Below, in pieces: positions 7,519 to 12,875 of a DNA stretch of 12,875 nucleotides. Source of the stretch: an uncultured Clostridium sp. (lineage in GTDB: Bacteria; Bacillota_A; Clostridia; TANB77; CAG-508); the NCBI GenBank assembly GCA_905200315.1, contig CAJKKA010000042.1, forward strand, positions 1 to 12,875, given 5' to 3'. The notes beneath the pieces were generated by a model. That model was not told the origin of the DNA, searched no databases, and saw nothing but the letters and a program-made list of their open reading frames with translations. The translations under genes and the position numbers were made by a program. The first letter of the stretch is position 1, and every line of letters starts with the position of its first letter.

Positions 7519-8772
7519 TTATATTATAATTTTTTTCATTTCATCTATGCTATTTTTACATTTTTCTTCATTATTTGAGTGAACATATGCTAATATATCA
7601 TTTTTCTTTACTTTTTCTCCAACTTTTTTGTTTAGAACTATTCCTGCTGAATAATCTATATTATCTTCTTTTCTCATTCTTCCAGCTCCTAGTTCTACAC
7701 ATAAGTTTCCTATTTTTCCAGCATTTATTTCACTTATTTTAAAATCTTTATCTGCTGTAACTGGCATAATATATTTGGCTTTTTCAAATTTATTTGTGTC
7801 TTTTATATATTCTATATCTCCACCTTGATTTTCTACAAGTTCTATAAATTTTTCATAAGCATTTCCGTTTTGTATATTTTGTAATATTAGTTTTTTACAT
7901 TCTTCTATATTTTTTGATATACCAGCTAATTTTAACATATTACTTCCTAATTTTAACACAACTTCTTTTACATCTTCTGGCATATTTCCTTTTAAGCAAT
8001 TTACAACTTCTATAATTTCTAATGTATTTCCTATTGCATATCCTAGTGGTTCTTCCATTCCAGTTAAAATACATACAGTTTCTTTTCCTGCTCCATTACC
8101 TATTTTACTAATAGTCTCTGCTAACTTTTCTGCATCTTCTCTTGTTTTCATAAAAGCACCACTTCCATATGTTACATCTATAACTATTTTGTCTGCTCCA
8201 CTTGCAAGCTTTTTACTCATAATGCTAGAGGCTATAAGAGGTATGCTTTCAGTACAGTTTATTGCGTCTCTTAATGCATATATTTTTTTATCTGCTGGAG
8301 CCAAGTTTCCTGTTTGACCTATTAAACTAATTCCAATTTTTTTCACATCTTTTATAAAATCTTTTATTTCAATTTCTGTTTTATAACCTGGTATAGCCTC
8401 TAATTTATCTCGTGTTCCTCCTGTAATTCCAAGTCCTCTACCACTCATTTTTGCAACAGGAACTCCAAGTGAAGCTATTATTGGAGCTAAAATTAACGTA
8501 ACTTTATCTCCTACTCCTCCTGTACTATGTTTATCTACAACAATTTTTCCTAAACTAGATAAATCCAATATTTCTCCTGAATTTGCCATTGCTATTGTTA
8601 AATTTGTTATTTCTTCTTCATCCATTCCATTAATATATATTGCCATTACTAATGCTGCGGCTTGATAATCTGTAATATTTCCATTTGTATAATTTTCTAT
8701 AAAATAATTTATTTCTTCTTTATTTAATTTATTTCTGTCTCTTTTTTGGGCAATTATTTCCTTTATATTCAT
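7519..8772 (-). CDS. Pyrimidine-nucleoside (thymidine) phosphorylase
   Basis: Splits thymidine, deoxyuridine or uridine with phosphate into the free base and (deoxy)ribose-1-phosphate, for nucleoside salvage in the cytoplasm. The 417 residues have the family's helical domain (1-70), the phosphate-binding signature VDKHSTGGVGDKVTL (79-93), MSGRGLGITGGTRDKLE (109-125), and the substrate motif ALRD...SIPLIASSIMSKKLASG, which holds the Arg, Ser and Lys equivalent to E. coli DeoA Arg171, Ser186 and Lys190. The C-terminal domain (about 330-417) contains DYSAGIVL. It is slightly short for the family (about 430-435), mostly at the extreme C-terminus. Ile116 and Arg121 replace His and Leu of E. coli GLGHTGGTLDK; the phosphate-binding Thr is kept. 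The start has AAGGAAGG upstream and lies 15 bases after rnhB. The retained KHSTGG and SIPL motifs show it is not an anthranilate phosphoribosyltransferase relative; deoA and pdp cannot be told apart. Confidence 0.93.
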   Translation of the reverse strand: MNIKEIIAQKRDRNKLNKEEINYFIENYTNGNITDYQAAALVMAIYINGMDEEEITNLTIAMANSGEILDLSSLGKIVVDKHSTGGVGDKVTLILAPIIASLGVPVAKMSGRGLGITGGTRDKLEAIPGYKTEIEIKDFIKDVKKIGISLIGQTGNLAPADKKIYALRDAINCTESIPLIASSIMSKKLASGADKIVIDVTYGSGAFMKTREDAEKLAETISKIGNGAGKETVCILTGMEEPLGYAIGNTLEIIEVVNCLKGNMPEDVKEVVLKLGSNMLKLAGISKNIEECKKLILQNIQNGNAYEKFIELVENQGGDIEYIKDTNKFEKAKYIMPVTADKDFKISEINAGKIGNLCVELGAGRMRKEDNIDYSAGIVLNKKVGEKVKKNDILAYVHSNNEEKCKNSIDEMKKIII

Positions 8773-8787
8773 CTAAAAATCCTTCCT

Positions 8788-9417
8788 TTAAATAAAATTT
8801 TTAGTAAAAGATCTTCTATGTAATGGACATAGTCCATATTCTTTTATTGCTGCAATATGAGCTGCTGTTCCATACCCTTTATGCCTTGAAAACCCGTACA
8901 TTGGATACACTTCATCCCACTGTCTCATTATTCTATCCCTTGTAACTTTTGCTATTATAGATGCAGCAGCTATTGAATAACATTTTGCATCTCCTTTTAC
9001 TATTGGCATATATGGTATTCCGCATGTATCTATTTTATCTAATGCATCTACTATTATTCTTTCTGGTTTAACTTTAAGACCTTTTATGCTTTCTGTTAAG
9101 CCTTTTTTAGTTGCATTTAAAATGTTTATTTCATCTATTTCATTTTGGTCGATTATTCCTACTGAATAACTTACTGCTTCTTCTATAATTTGCTCATATA
9201 GTTTTTCTCTTTTCTTTTCAGATACTTTTTTTGAATCGTTGACTCCTTCTATAAAAGAATCTGGCTTCATAATAACACTTGCAACAACAACAGGACCTGC
9301 TAGAGGTCCTCTTCCTGCTTCATCTATTCCACATATGTATTCTACGTGTTCTTTTTCATAAATTTCATTTTCAATTTTTTTTAGTTCATTTAATCTTTCA
9401 ATTTCTTTTTCTTTCAT
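8788..9417 (-). CDS. rnhB: Ribonuclease HII
   Basis: Cuts the RNA strand of RNA/DNA hybrids and starts removal of single ribonucleotides left in DNA. The 209 residues are normal for the family. The four acidic catalytic residues are visible: Asp32 and Glu33 in CGIDEAGRGPLAGPVV, Asp124 in RIIVDAL, and Asp143 in VKGDAKCYSIAAASIIAKVTRD. The glycine/tyrosine segment GFSRHKGYGTAAH (175-187) and the LHRRSF ending also match. AAGGTGG overlaps the stop of the gene before it and lies five bases ahead of the ATG, so translation of the two is probably coupled. It is second in the likely operon. Confidence 0.96.
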   Translation of the reverse strand: MKEKEIERLNELKKIENEIYEKEHVEYICGIDEAGRGPLAGPVVVASVIMKPDSFIEGVNDSKKVSEKKREKLYEQIIEEAVSYSVGIIDQNEIDEINILNATKKGLTESIKGLKVKPERIIVDALDKIDTCGIPYMPIVKGDAKCYSIAAASIIAKVTRDRIMRQWDEVYPMYGFSRHKGYGTAAHIAAIKEYGLCPLHRRSFTKNFI

Positions 9418-9426
9418 AATTCCACC

Positions 9427-9873
9427 TTATTCTTCTGTTATTATTCCTAACCCTGCAATATCTGTTAAGCTATAATGCCAGTTACCATCTGCGTCCTTTA
9501 TACCTTTTGTATAATAAACTTCGTCATTATCATAATCAACTATATATTCATTATCTCCAGATACCTCAACTCCCATTTCATATAAATCCTCTTGTGATAG
9601 TTCATATGAATCGTCACTTTCAATTCCATACTTACTCTTTTGTTCTTCATTAATTATTTTTCCTACAACTTGAGCATCTTCTCCAAAATCCACTTTATCT
9701 TTTATTGTTCTCGCTTTTGCTTGAATTAATAACATATTTGTATAAATACTTTGTTTTTTTGCAGACTTTATAGTCGAAGTTCCTTCATACACTACTATAC
9801 CTGCAACTATAAGCATTACAATTATCATTATAATTAGCATTACCATTGTTATGCCATTTTCTTTTTTTAACAT
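9427..9873 (-). CDS. Type IV pilin-like / pseudopilin-like single-pass membrane protein
   Basis: A 148-residue protein. The N-terminus MLKKENG-ITMVMLIIMIIVMLIVAGIVVYEG has the layout of a prepilin: a short basic leader ending in Gly7, then a hydrophobic helix of about 20 residues. Prepilin peptidase would cut after Gly7. The glutamate usually at position +5 of the mature protein is replaced by Met12, so it is an atypical member and may only resemble pilins. The remainder (about 35-148) is acidic and soluble, with a C-terminal stretch rich in Asp, Tyr and Gly that should be extracytoplasmic. No pilus assembly genes lie in the window. It is first in the run to rnhB and the phosphorylase gene, with a promoter and AAAGGAG just upstream. 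The exact role is unknown. Confidence 0.65.
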   Translation of the reverse strand: MLKKENGITMVMLIIMIIVMLIVAGIVVYEGTSTIKSAKKQSIYTNMLLIQAKARTIKDKVDFGEDAQVVGKIINEEQKSKYGIESDDSYELSQEDLYEMGVEVSGDNEYIVDYDNDEVYYTKGIKDADGNWHYSLTDIAGLGIITEE

Positions 9874-9902
9874 CTTTTTTCTCCTTTTATTAAATTATTT
9901 GT

Positions 9903-9931
9903 ATTATATATGTTTTTTTTTATATTTGCAA
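9903..9931 (-). promoter_or_regulatory. Sigma-A-type promoter of the pilin-like/rnhB/phosphorylase operon
   Basis: On the minus strand TTGCAA (plus 9926-9931) and a perfect TATAAT (9903-9908) are separated by exactly 17 bases. The start of transcription would fall near 9896, about 20 bases before the pilin-like ATG. Confidence 0.65.
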
Positions 9932-9951
9932 TTATTTTTTTATTTGATATA

Positions 9952-9988
9952 GTGATTTTTGCCCCCATCCCTAAAATCACCCAAAATC
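9952..9988. promoter_or_regulatory. Inverted and direct repeat in the divergent promoter region
   Basis: GTGATTTT (9952-9959) and AAAATCAC (9973-9980) form an eight-base inverted repeat around a C-rich 13-base centre (TGCCCCCATCCCT), followed by a direct repeat AAAATCAT two bases later (9983-9990 region). It lies between the pilin-like operon and the HtrA gene, upstream of both. The arrangement suits an operator, but no matching regulator is known from the window. Confidence 0.35.
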
Positions 9989-10082
9989 ATTTTCAAATTA
10001 TAACAATTTTTTCACATAAAATTCACATTTATATTGTATTCTATGATAAATTTAAAAAATATTTTTTTAGGAGGTCTTTTTA

Positions 10083-11312
10083 ATGGAAAAAGATAATTTT
10101 AATAATAGTTCAAAACCAAAATATACACCTGTAAAAAAGGCTAAAACTGTAAATAGTTCTAGTTCTTTTGGAAGAAGTGTTGTTTTTCCTTTTGTTTCTG
10201 GTATTTTAGGTGCTACTTTAGTGGTTGGAGTTTGCTTTGGTGTTCCAAATATAAAAAATAAACTAATTGAAACAAAGTCTTCTAATGGAAGTACTTCTAC
10301 GATTACTTCTTCTACTGTTAGTAATGTTGTAAATACAAGCGATTATTCTGGAACAGCTATAAATGTTGCTAATAAAGTATTACCTTCTATTGTTGGTATT
10401 AAAGTTGAATATGAAGTTAATTCAATTTTTTATAGACAAGCCAGCACAGCTACAGCAACAGGCTCAGGTATAATTATAAGTGATGATGGTTATATTTTAA
10501 CAAATAATCACATTGTAGATACTTCTTCATCAAACTCAAATGGTTATAATTCTTACTATTCTGTTTCAGAATCTAATAAAGTTACTGTTACTTTATATGG
10601 TGATTCTACAGAATATGAAGCTACAATTGTTGGTACAGATTCTCAAACAGACTTAGCTGTTATAAAAATTGATAAAACAGGCTTAACTCCTGCAGAACTT
10701 GGTGATTCTGATAAAGTACAAGTAGGTGAATTTGCAATGGCTATTGGTAACCCATTAGGTTTAGATACAAGTGTTACTTGCGGAGTTATAAGTGCTACAA
10801 ATAGAGAAATAACAGATTCAGATAATAAAACGTATACATTAATTCAAACAGATGCTGCAATAAACTCTGGTAATAGTGGTGGAGCTTTAGTTAATGCAGA
10901 TGGTAAAGTTATAGGTTTAAATACTTTAAAAATCTCTTCAACTGGTGTTGAAGGTATGGGATTTGCAATTCCTATAAATTCTACAATAGATATTTATCAA
11001 CAATTAATTGAATACAACAAGGTAAAAAGACCTTATATTGGTATCTCAGGAGTAGACTTAGATGAGAAAACAGCATCTGCAAATAAACTAGTTCAAGGTA
11101 TATATGTAAAATCTATAGATGAATTTTCTGCTGCTGAAAAAGCTGGTGTAAAAATTGGTGATGTTATTGTTGGTGCAGATGGAAAAGAAATAAAAACAAT
11201 GGATGAATTAAACAATATTAAAAATTCACATCAAATAGGAGATACTTTAACTCTTAAAGTAAATAGAAATGGTAAGGAATTAGATTTGACTGTAACATTA
11301 CAAGAACAATAA
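10083..11312 (+). CDS. htrA: HtrA/DegP-type membrane-anchored serine protease with PDZ domain
   Basis: A trypsin-like quality-control protease that degrades misfolded proteins at the outer face of the membrane. The 409 residues show a cytoplasmic N-terminus of about 32, one membrane segment (about 33-54, VVFPFVSGILGATLVVGVCF), a Ser/Thr-rich linker (65-88), the protease domain (about 89-310) and one PDZ domain (about 317-407). The catalytic triad is His143 in LTNNHIVD, Asp190 in DSQTDLAVIK and Ser265 in NSGNSGGAL. AIGNPLGLDTSVTCGVISA and GFAIPIN are also typical. Size and layout match B. subtilis HtrA, HtrB and YyxA. The start ATG has AGGAGGT seven bases upstream. It is a single-gene unit, divergent from the pilin-like operon. 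I could not place a convincing promoter; a CssR-type control is known for B. subtilis homologues but is not shown here. Which HtrA paralogue it is cannot be decided. Confidence 0.95.
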   Translation: MEKDNFNNSSKPKYTPVKKAKTVNSSSSFGRSVVFPFVSGILGATLVVGVCFGVPNIKNKLIETKSSNGSTSTITSSTVSNVVNTSDYSGTAINVANKVLPSIVGIKVEYEVNSIFYRQASTATATGSGIIISDDGYILTNNHIVDTSSSNSNGYNSYYSVSESNKVTVTLYGDSTEYEATIVGTDSQTDLAVIKIDKTGLTPAELGDSDKVQVGEFAMAIGNPLGLDTSVTCGVISATNREITDSDNKTYTLIQTDAAINSGNSGGALVNADGKVIGLNTLKISSTGVEGMGFAIPINSTIDIYQQLIEYNKVKRPYIGISGVDLDEKTASANKLVQGIYVKSIDEFSAAEKAGVKIGDVIVGADGKEIKTMDELNNIKNSHQIGDTLTLKVNRNGKELDLTVTLQEQ

Positions 11313-11376
11313 AAAATAGTTTTTTAACACACAAATCACTTTGAGTTCACAAAAAGGACAAAAACTATTAGTATAT

Positions 11377-11413
11377 TATATTTACATTAATCAAAGAGAT
11401 TAATGTGAATATA
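11377..11413. repeat. 16-pair AT hairpin between convergent genes
   Basis: TATATTTACATTAATC (11377-11392) and GATTAATGTGAATATA (11398-11413) pair throughout with one G-U-type exception, around the loop AAAGA. No T-run follows on either strand, so it is not a normal terminator. Confidence 0.6.
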
Positions 11414-11434
11414 AAAACATCCCCTTTTATTTTC

Positions 11435-11467
11435 AAAAAACAGGCTTTAAACAAAGCCTGTTTTTTT
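11435..11467. terminator. Bidirectional intrinsic terminator between htrA and the DUF3298-like gene
   Basis: CAGGCTTT (11441-11448) / AAAGCCTG (11453-11460) with loop AAAC is flanked by six A on the left and seven T on the right, so it has a U-run in both transcripts. It overlaps the stop codon of the minus-strand gene (11466-11468). Confidence 0.9.
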
Positions 11468-12278
11468 ATTCTATAATTATCATATCAGTTTCACTTGTAT
11501 ATGTTTTATTACCATATGCAAATATTATATATAACCTTCCATTTTCACCTAAAATAAAATTATTTATATTTTCTGTTTTATACATATCATCATTACTATT
11601 TCTATTATATGTTTCATATCCTAATTGAATTAAGGTATTTTCATAATCTTTTTTATTTTTTATTTCTTCTTTTATTTTATTTTCTATATCTTCTTTTTTT
11701 AATTGTTTATTTGAAATTATATCATTTAAAGACACTTCTGCATTTTTCTCTAAATCGTAGTTATATGTTTTTATTATAACTCTTTCTGGATTTCCACCTT
11801 CTTTTAAATTTGCCTTAACAATTAAAGATAATATATTATTATTTATATATGTATGATACTTTACTTTATAAACAGTATATTTTTCTGTATTACTCAAGAT
11901 ATTAGCAGCTTTATTTTGAAAAGTACTTTTAATTTCACTATTCCATTTTTTAGTAATTTCATTATCTATATTTATTTTAGGAATTTGAACGTCTAAATCA
12001 TATTTATTTGGTATAGTTTCTTCTTTCTCTGCTGTTGTGTATACAACGGCTTTATTTTCATCTTCTTTTTGAACATTTTCATAATTTCCAGTAATATCAT
12101 TATTAAATATATTATTAAAATTATTCTTTATTAATTCTATATCATCTGCTGTGCTTTGTTCTTTATTAGCTGCCTTTTTATAATCATTTTCTGTCATTTG
12201 AAATATAATTGCAACAGCTACCGCAATCACACATAAAAATATTATTAATGAAATTATAATTATTCTCGTCTTTTTCAT
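11466..12278 (-). CDS. Membrane-anchored extracytoplasmic protein, RsiV-like / DUF3298 type
   Basis: A 270-residue protein with a basic N-terminus and one strong membrane segment (about 5-27), then a linker rich in Asn, Asp and Lys, then a domain that should lie outside the membrane. The segment from DLDVQIPKIN through WNSEIKSTFQNKAANIL, YTVYKVKYHTYINNNILSL and VIIKTYNYDL to SLNDIISN resembles the tandem DUF4163/DUF3298 layout found in RsiV anti-sigma factors and in PdaC. No sigma factor gene is adjacent and no cytoplasmic anti-sigma region precedes the membrane segment, so an anti-sigma role is unlikely; cell-wall binding is possible. The start is the ATG at 12278, six bases after GAGGTG; an in-frame GTG at 12287 is part of that ribosome binding site. 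It has its own promoter and shares a terminator with htrA. The family call rests on pattern resemblance and is moderate. Confidence 0.6.
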   Translation of the reverse strand: MKKTRIIIISLIIFLCVIAVAVAIIFQMTENDYKKAANKEQSTADDIELIKNNFNNIFNNDITGNYENVQKEDENKAVVYTTAEKEETIPNKYDLDVQIPKINIDNEITKKWNSEIKSTFQNKAANILSNTEKYTVYKVKYHTYINNNILSLIVKANLKEGGNPERVIIKTYNYDLEKNAEVSLNDIISNKQLKKEDIENKIKEEIKNKKDYENTLIQLGYETYNRNSNDDMYKTENINNFILGENGRLYIIFAYGNKTYTSETDMIIIE

Positions 12279-12296
12279 CCTTCGCACCTCAAAAAA

Positions 12297-12325
12297 ATTA
12301 TAACATTTAATAAAATTTTTTACAA
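12297..12325 (-). promoter_or_regulatory. Sigma-A-type extended -10 promoter of the DUF3298-like gene
   Basis: On the minus strand TTGTAA (plus 12320-12325) and a perfect TATAAT (12297-12302) are 17 bases apart, and TGT precedes TATAAT, making an extended -10. It lies just upstream of the ribosome binding site, so the leader is very short. Confidence 0.6.
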
Positions 12326-12360
12326 TATGAAATGTTTAATAATTCATATCAATATTCAAA

Positions 12361-12397
12361 ACAAGCTTACAAATTTAACTTTGTAAGCTTGTTTTTA
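12361..12397. terminator. Intrinsic terminator after the small minus-strand gene
   Basis: A perfect 13-pair stem ACAAGCTTACAAA (12361-12373) / TTTGTAAGCTTGT (12380-12392) has loop TTTAAC. On the minus strand it continues as TTTTGAATATT (four T); on the plus strand TTTTTATTTTTA follows. The last codons of the upstream gene and its TAA (12375-12377) lie inside the stem-loop. Confidence 0.8.
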
Positions 12398-12674
12398 TTT
12401 TTACTATTTTTCTCTTATAGTTATTAATATTAATATTTAAAGAATTAATTTGTTCTTTATACATTTCTAATAATTTATTTTTTTGAGTTTTGCTTAAATC
12501 TTTAGTTAATAAATATATATTTTCTTTATTAATTTCCATTTTCTCCAATTTTTCTTGGACTTTTAGCAACTCTTTCTTTTCTGGATCTTCAGTGTATTTT
12601 ATATAATTAAAAAAATTATTTTTTTCTCTTTTTTTATTTTCTGCGTTCTTAAACATTTGGCTATTACTGTTCAT
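12375..12674 (-). CDS. Small charged helical protein of unknown function
   Basis: I do not recognise this 99-residue protein. It is rich in Lys, Glu and Asn and looks almost wholly helical: a short N-terminus (MNSNSQMFKN), a basic stretch, then heptad-like segments ELLKVQEKLEKMEINKENI and LLEMYKEQINSLNININNYKRK that may form a coiled coil. There is no signal peptide or membrane segment, so it should be cytoplasmic. The start is taken as ATG at 12674, six bases after GGAGG (12681-12685); an earlier in-frame ATG at 12695 would overlap the upstream gene and lacks a ribosome binding site. It follows the upstream partial gene by 13 bases and was probably made from the same transcript, ending at the terminator at 12361-12397. 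Confidence 0.7.
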   Translation of the reverse strand: MNSNSQMFKNAENKKREKNNFFNYIKYTEDPEKKELLKVQEKLEKMEINKENIYLLTKDLSKTQKNKLLEMYKEQINSLNININNYKRKIVKIKTSLQS

Positions 12675-12687
12675 TCCAAACCTCCAA

Positions 12688-12875
12688 TTACTCATTTCTT
12701 AAATCTATATCTTTTTGCTCTAATTTCTCATATTCTGTTAATAAATCTTGTGCTTGTCTTTCTTTTTCCTTTAATTCTTTTTTATCATTTGCACTTTTTA
12801 ATAATTCATTAATAAAATCTTCTTTTGAATTTTGTAAGTCTATTTCTTTTATTTCTCTTAATTTAGATTCTCTTG
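12688..12875 (-). CDS. C-terminal part of a charged, helical protein (partial)
   Basis: An open frame enters from the right edge on the minus strand and ends at TAA (12688-12690). The visible 61 residues begin RESKLREIKEI and end EYEKLEQKDIDLRNE; they are rich in Lys, Glu, Leu and Gln with a coiled-coil look. The downstream gene's ribosome binding site starts three bases after this stop, a spacing expected for real neighbouring genes in one operon. The family is not recognisable from this fragment. Confidence 0.65.
   Translation of the reverse strand, partial: RESKLREIKEIDLQNSKEDFINELLKSANDKKELKEKERQAQDLLTEYEKLEQKDIDLRNE

Noticed and set aside
10011..10051. A sigma-A promoter for htrA from TTCACA boxes and TATGAT/TTGTAT
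   Set aside because: The spacings (13-14 or 18 bases) and hexamer matches are poor; nothing stands out from the AT-rich background.
12279..12287. GTG at 12287 as the start of the DUF3298-like gene
   Set aside because: The GTG is part of the GAGGTG ribosome binding site six bases before the ATG at 12278.

Overview
The window looks like chromosomal DNA from a very AT-rich, endospore-forming member of the Clostridia (Firmicutes). The evidence is the strongly A/T-biased codon use, the strong AGGAGG-type ribosome binding sites, and two genes confined to spore formers (spoIIID and ylbJ). A low-GC uncultured gut clostridium would fit, but the sequence does not fix the species. No tRNA, rRNA, CRISPR array, prophage or complete insertion sequence is visible.

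Layout. At 1-97 there may be the tail of a plus-strand gene. Next, on the minus strand, comes an mfd-trmH pair (4346 down to 100): the transcription-repair coupling factor and a SpoU/TrmH-type RNA methyltransferase. The mfd frame is broken once, by a single extra base at 1442. The gap 4347-4722 separates mfd from divergent ylbJ (plus strand, spore-cortex membrane protein) and holds a large GC-rich inverted repeat with 42-base arms. A bidirectional hairpin terminator separates ylbJ from a convergent Rpn/PD-(D/E)XK nuclease gene, also broken by one extra base (6037). Its upstream gap (6788-7189) carries a second, more decayed inverted repeat of the same design.

The next minus-strand run is pilin-like gene -> rnhB -> pyrimidine-nucleoside phosphorylase -> spoIIID (9873 down to 7190). 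It is tightly spaced and served by a good sigma-A-type promoter at 9903-9931. It combines an envelope protein, RNA/DNA hybrid repair, nucleoside salvage and a mother-cell sporulation regulator, so it is probably a housekeeping operon with spoIIID at its end rather than one pathway. Divergent from it is an HtrA/DegP-type membrane-anchored serine protease (10083-11312). The right end has three minus-strand genes: a membrane-anchored RsiV-like/DUF3298 extracytoplasmic protein (11466-12278) with its own promoter, and two small charged helical proteins of unknown function, the last running off the edge.

Most of the window is ordinary core genome. The points worth a second look are the two head-to-head palindromic elements, the two one-base frameshifts that share the context ACGGA on the coding strand, and several unexplained hairpins between genes. 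I do not see a convincing undescribed multi-gene system.
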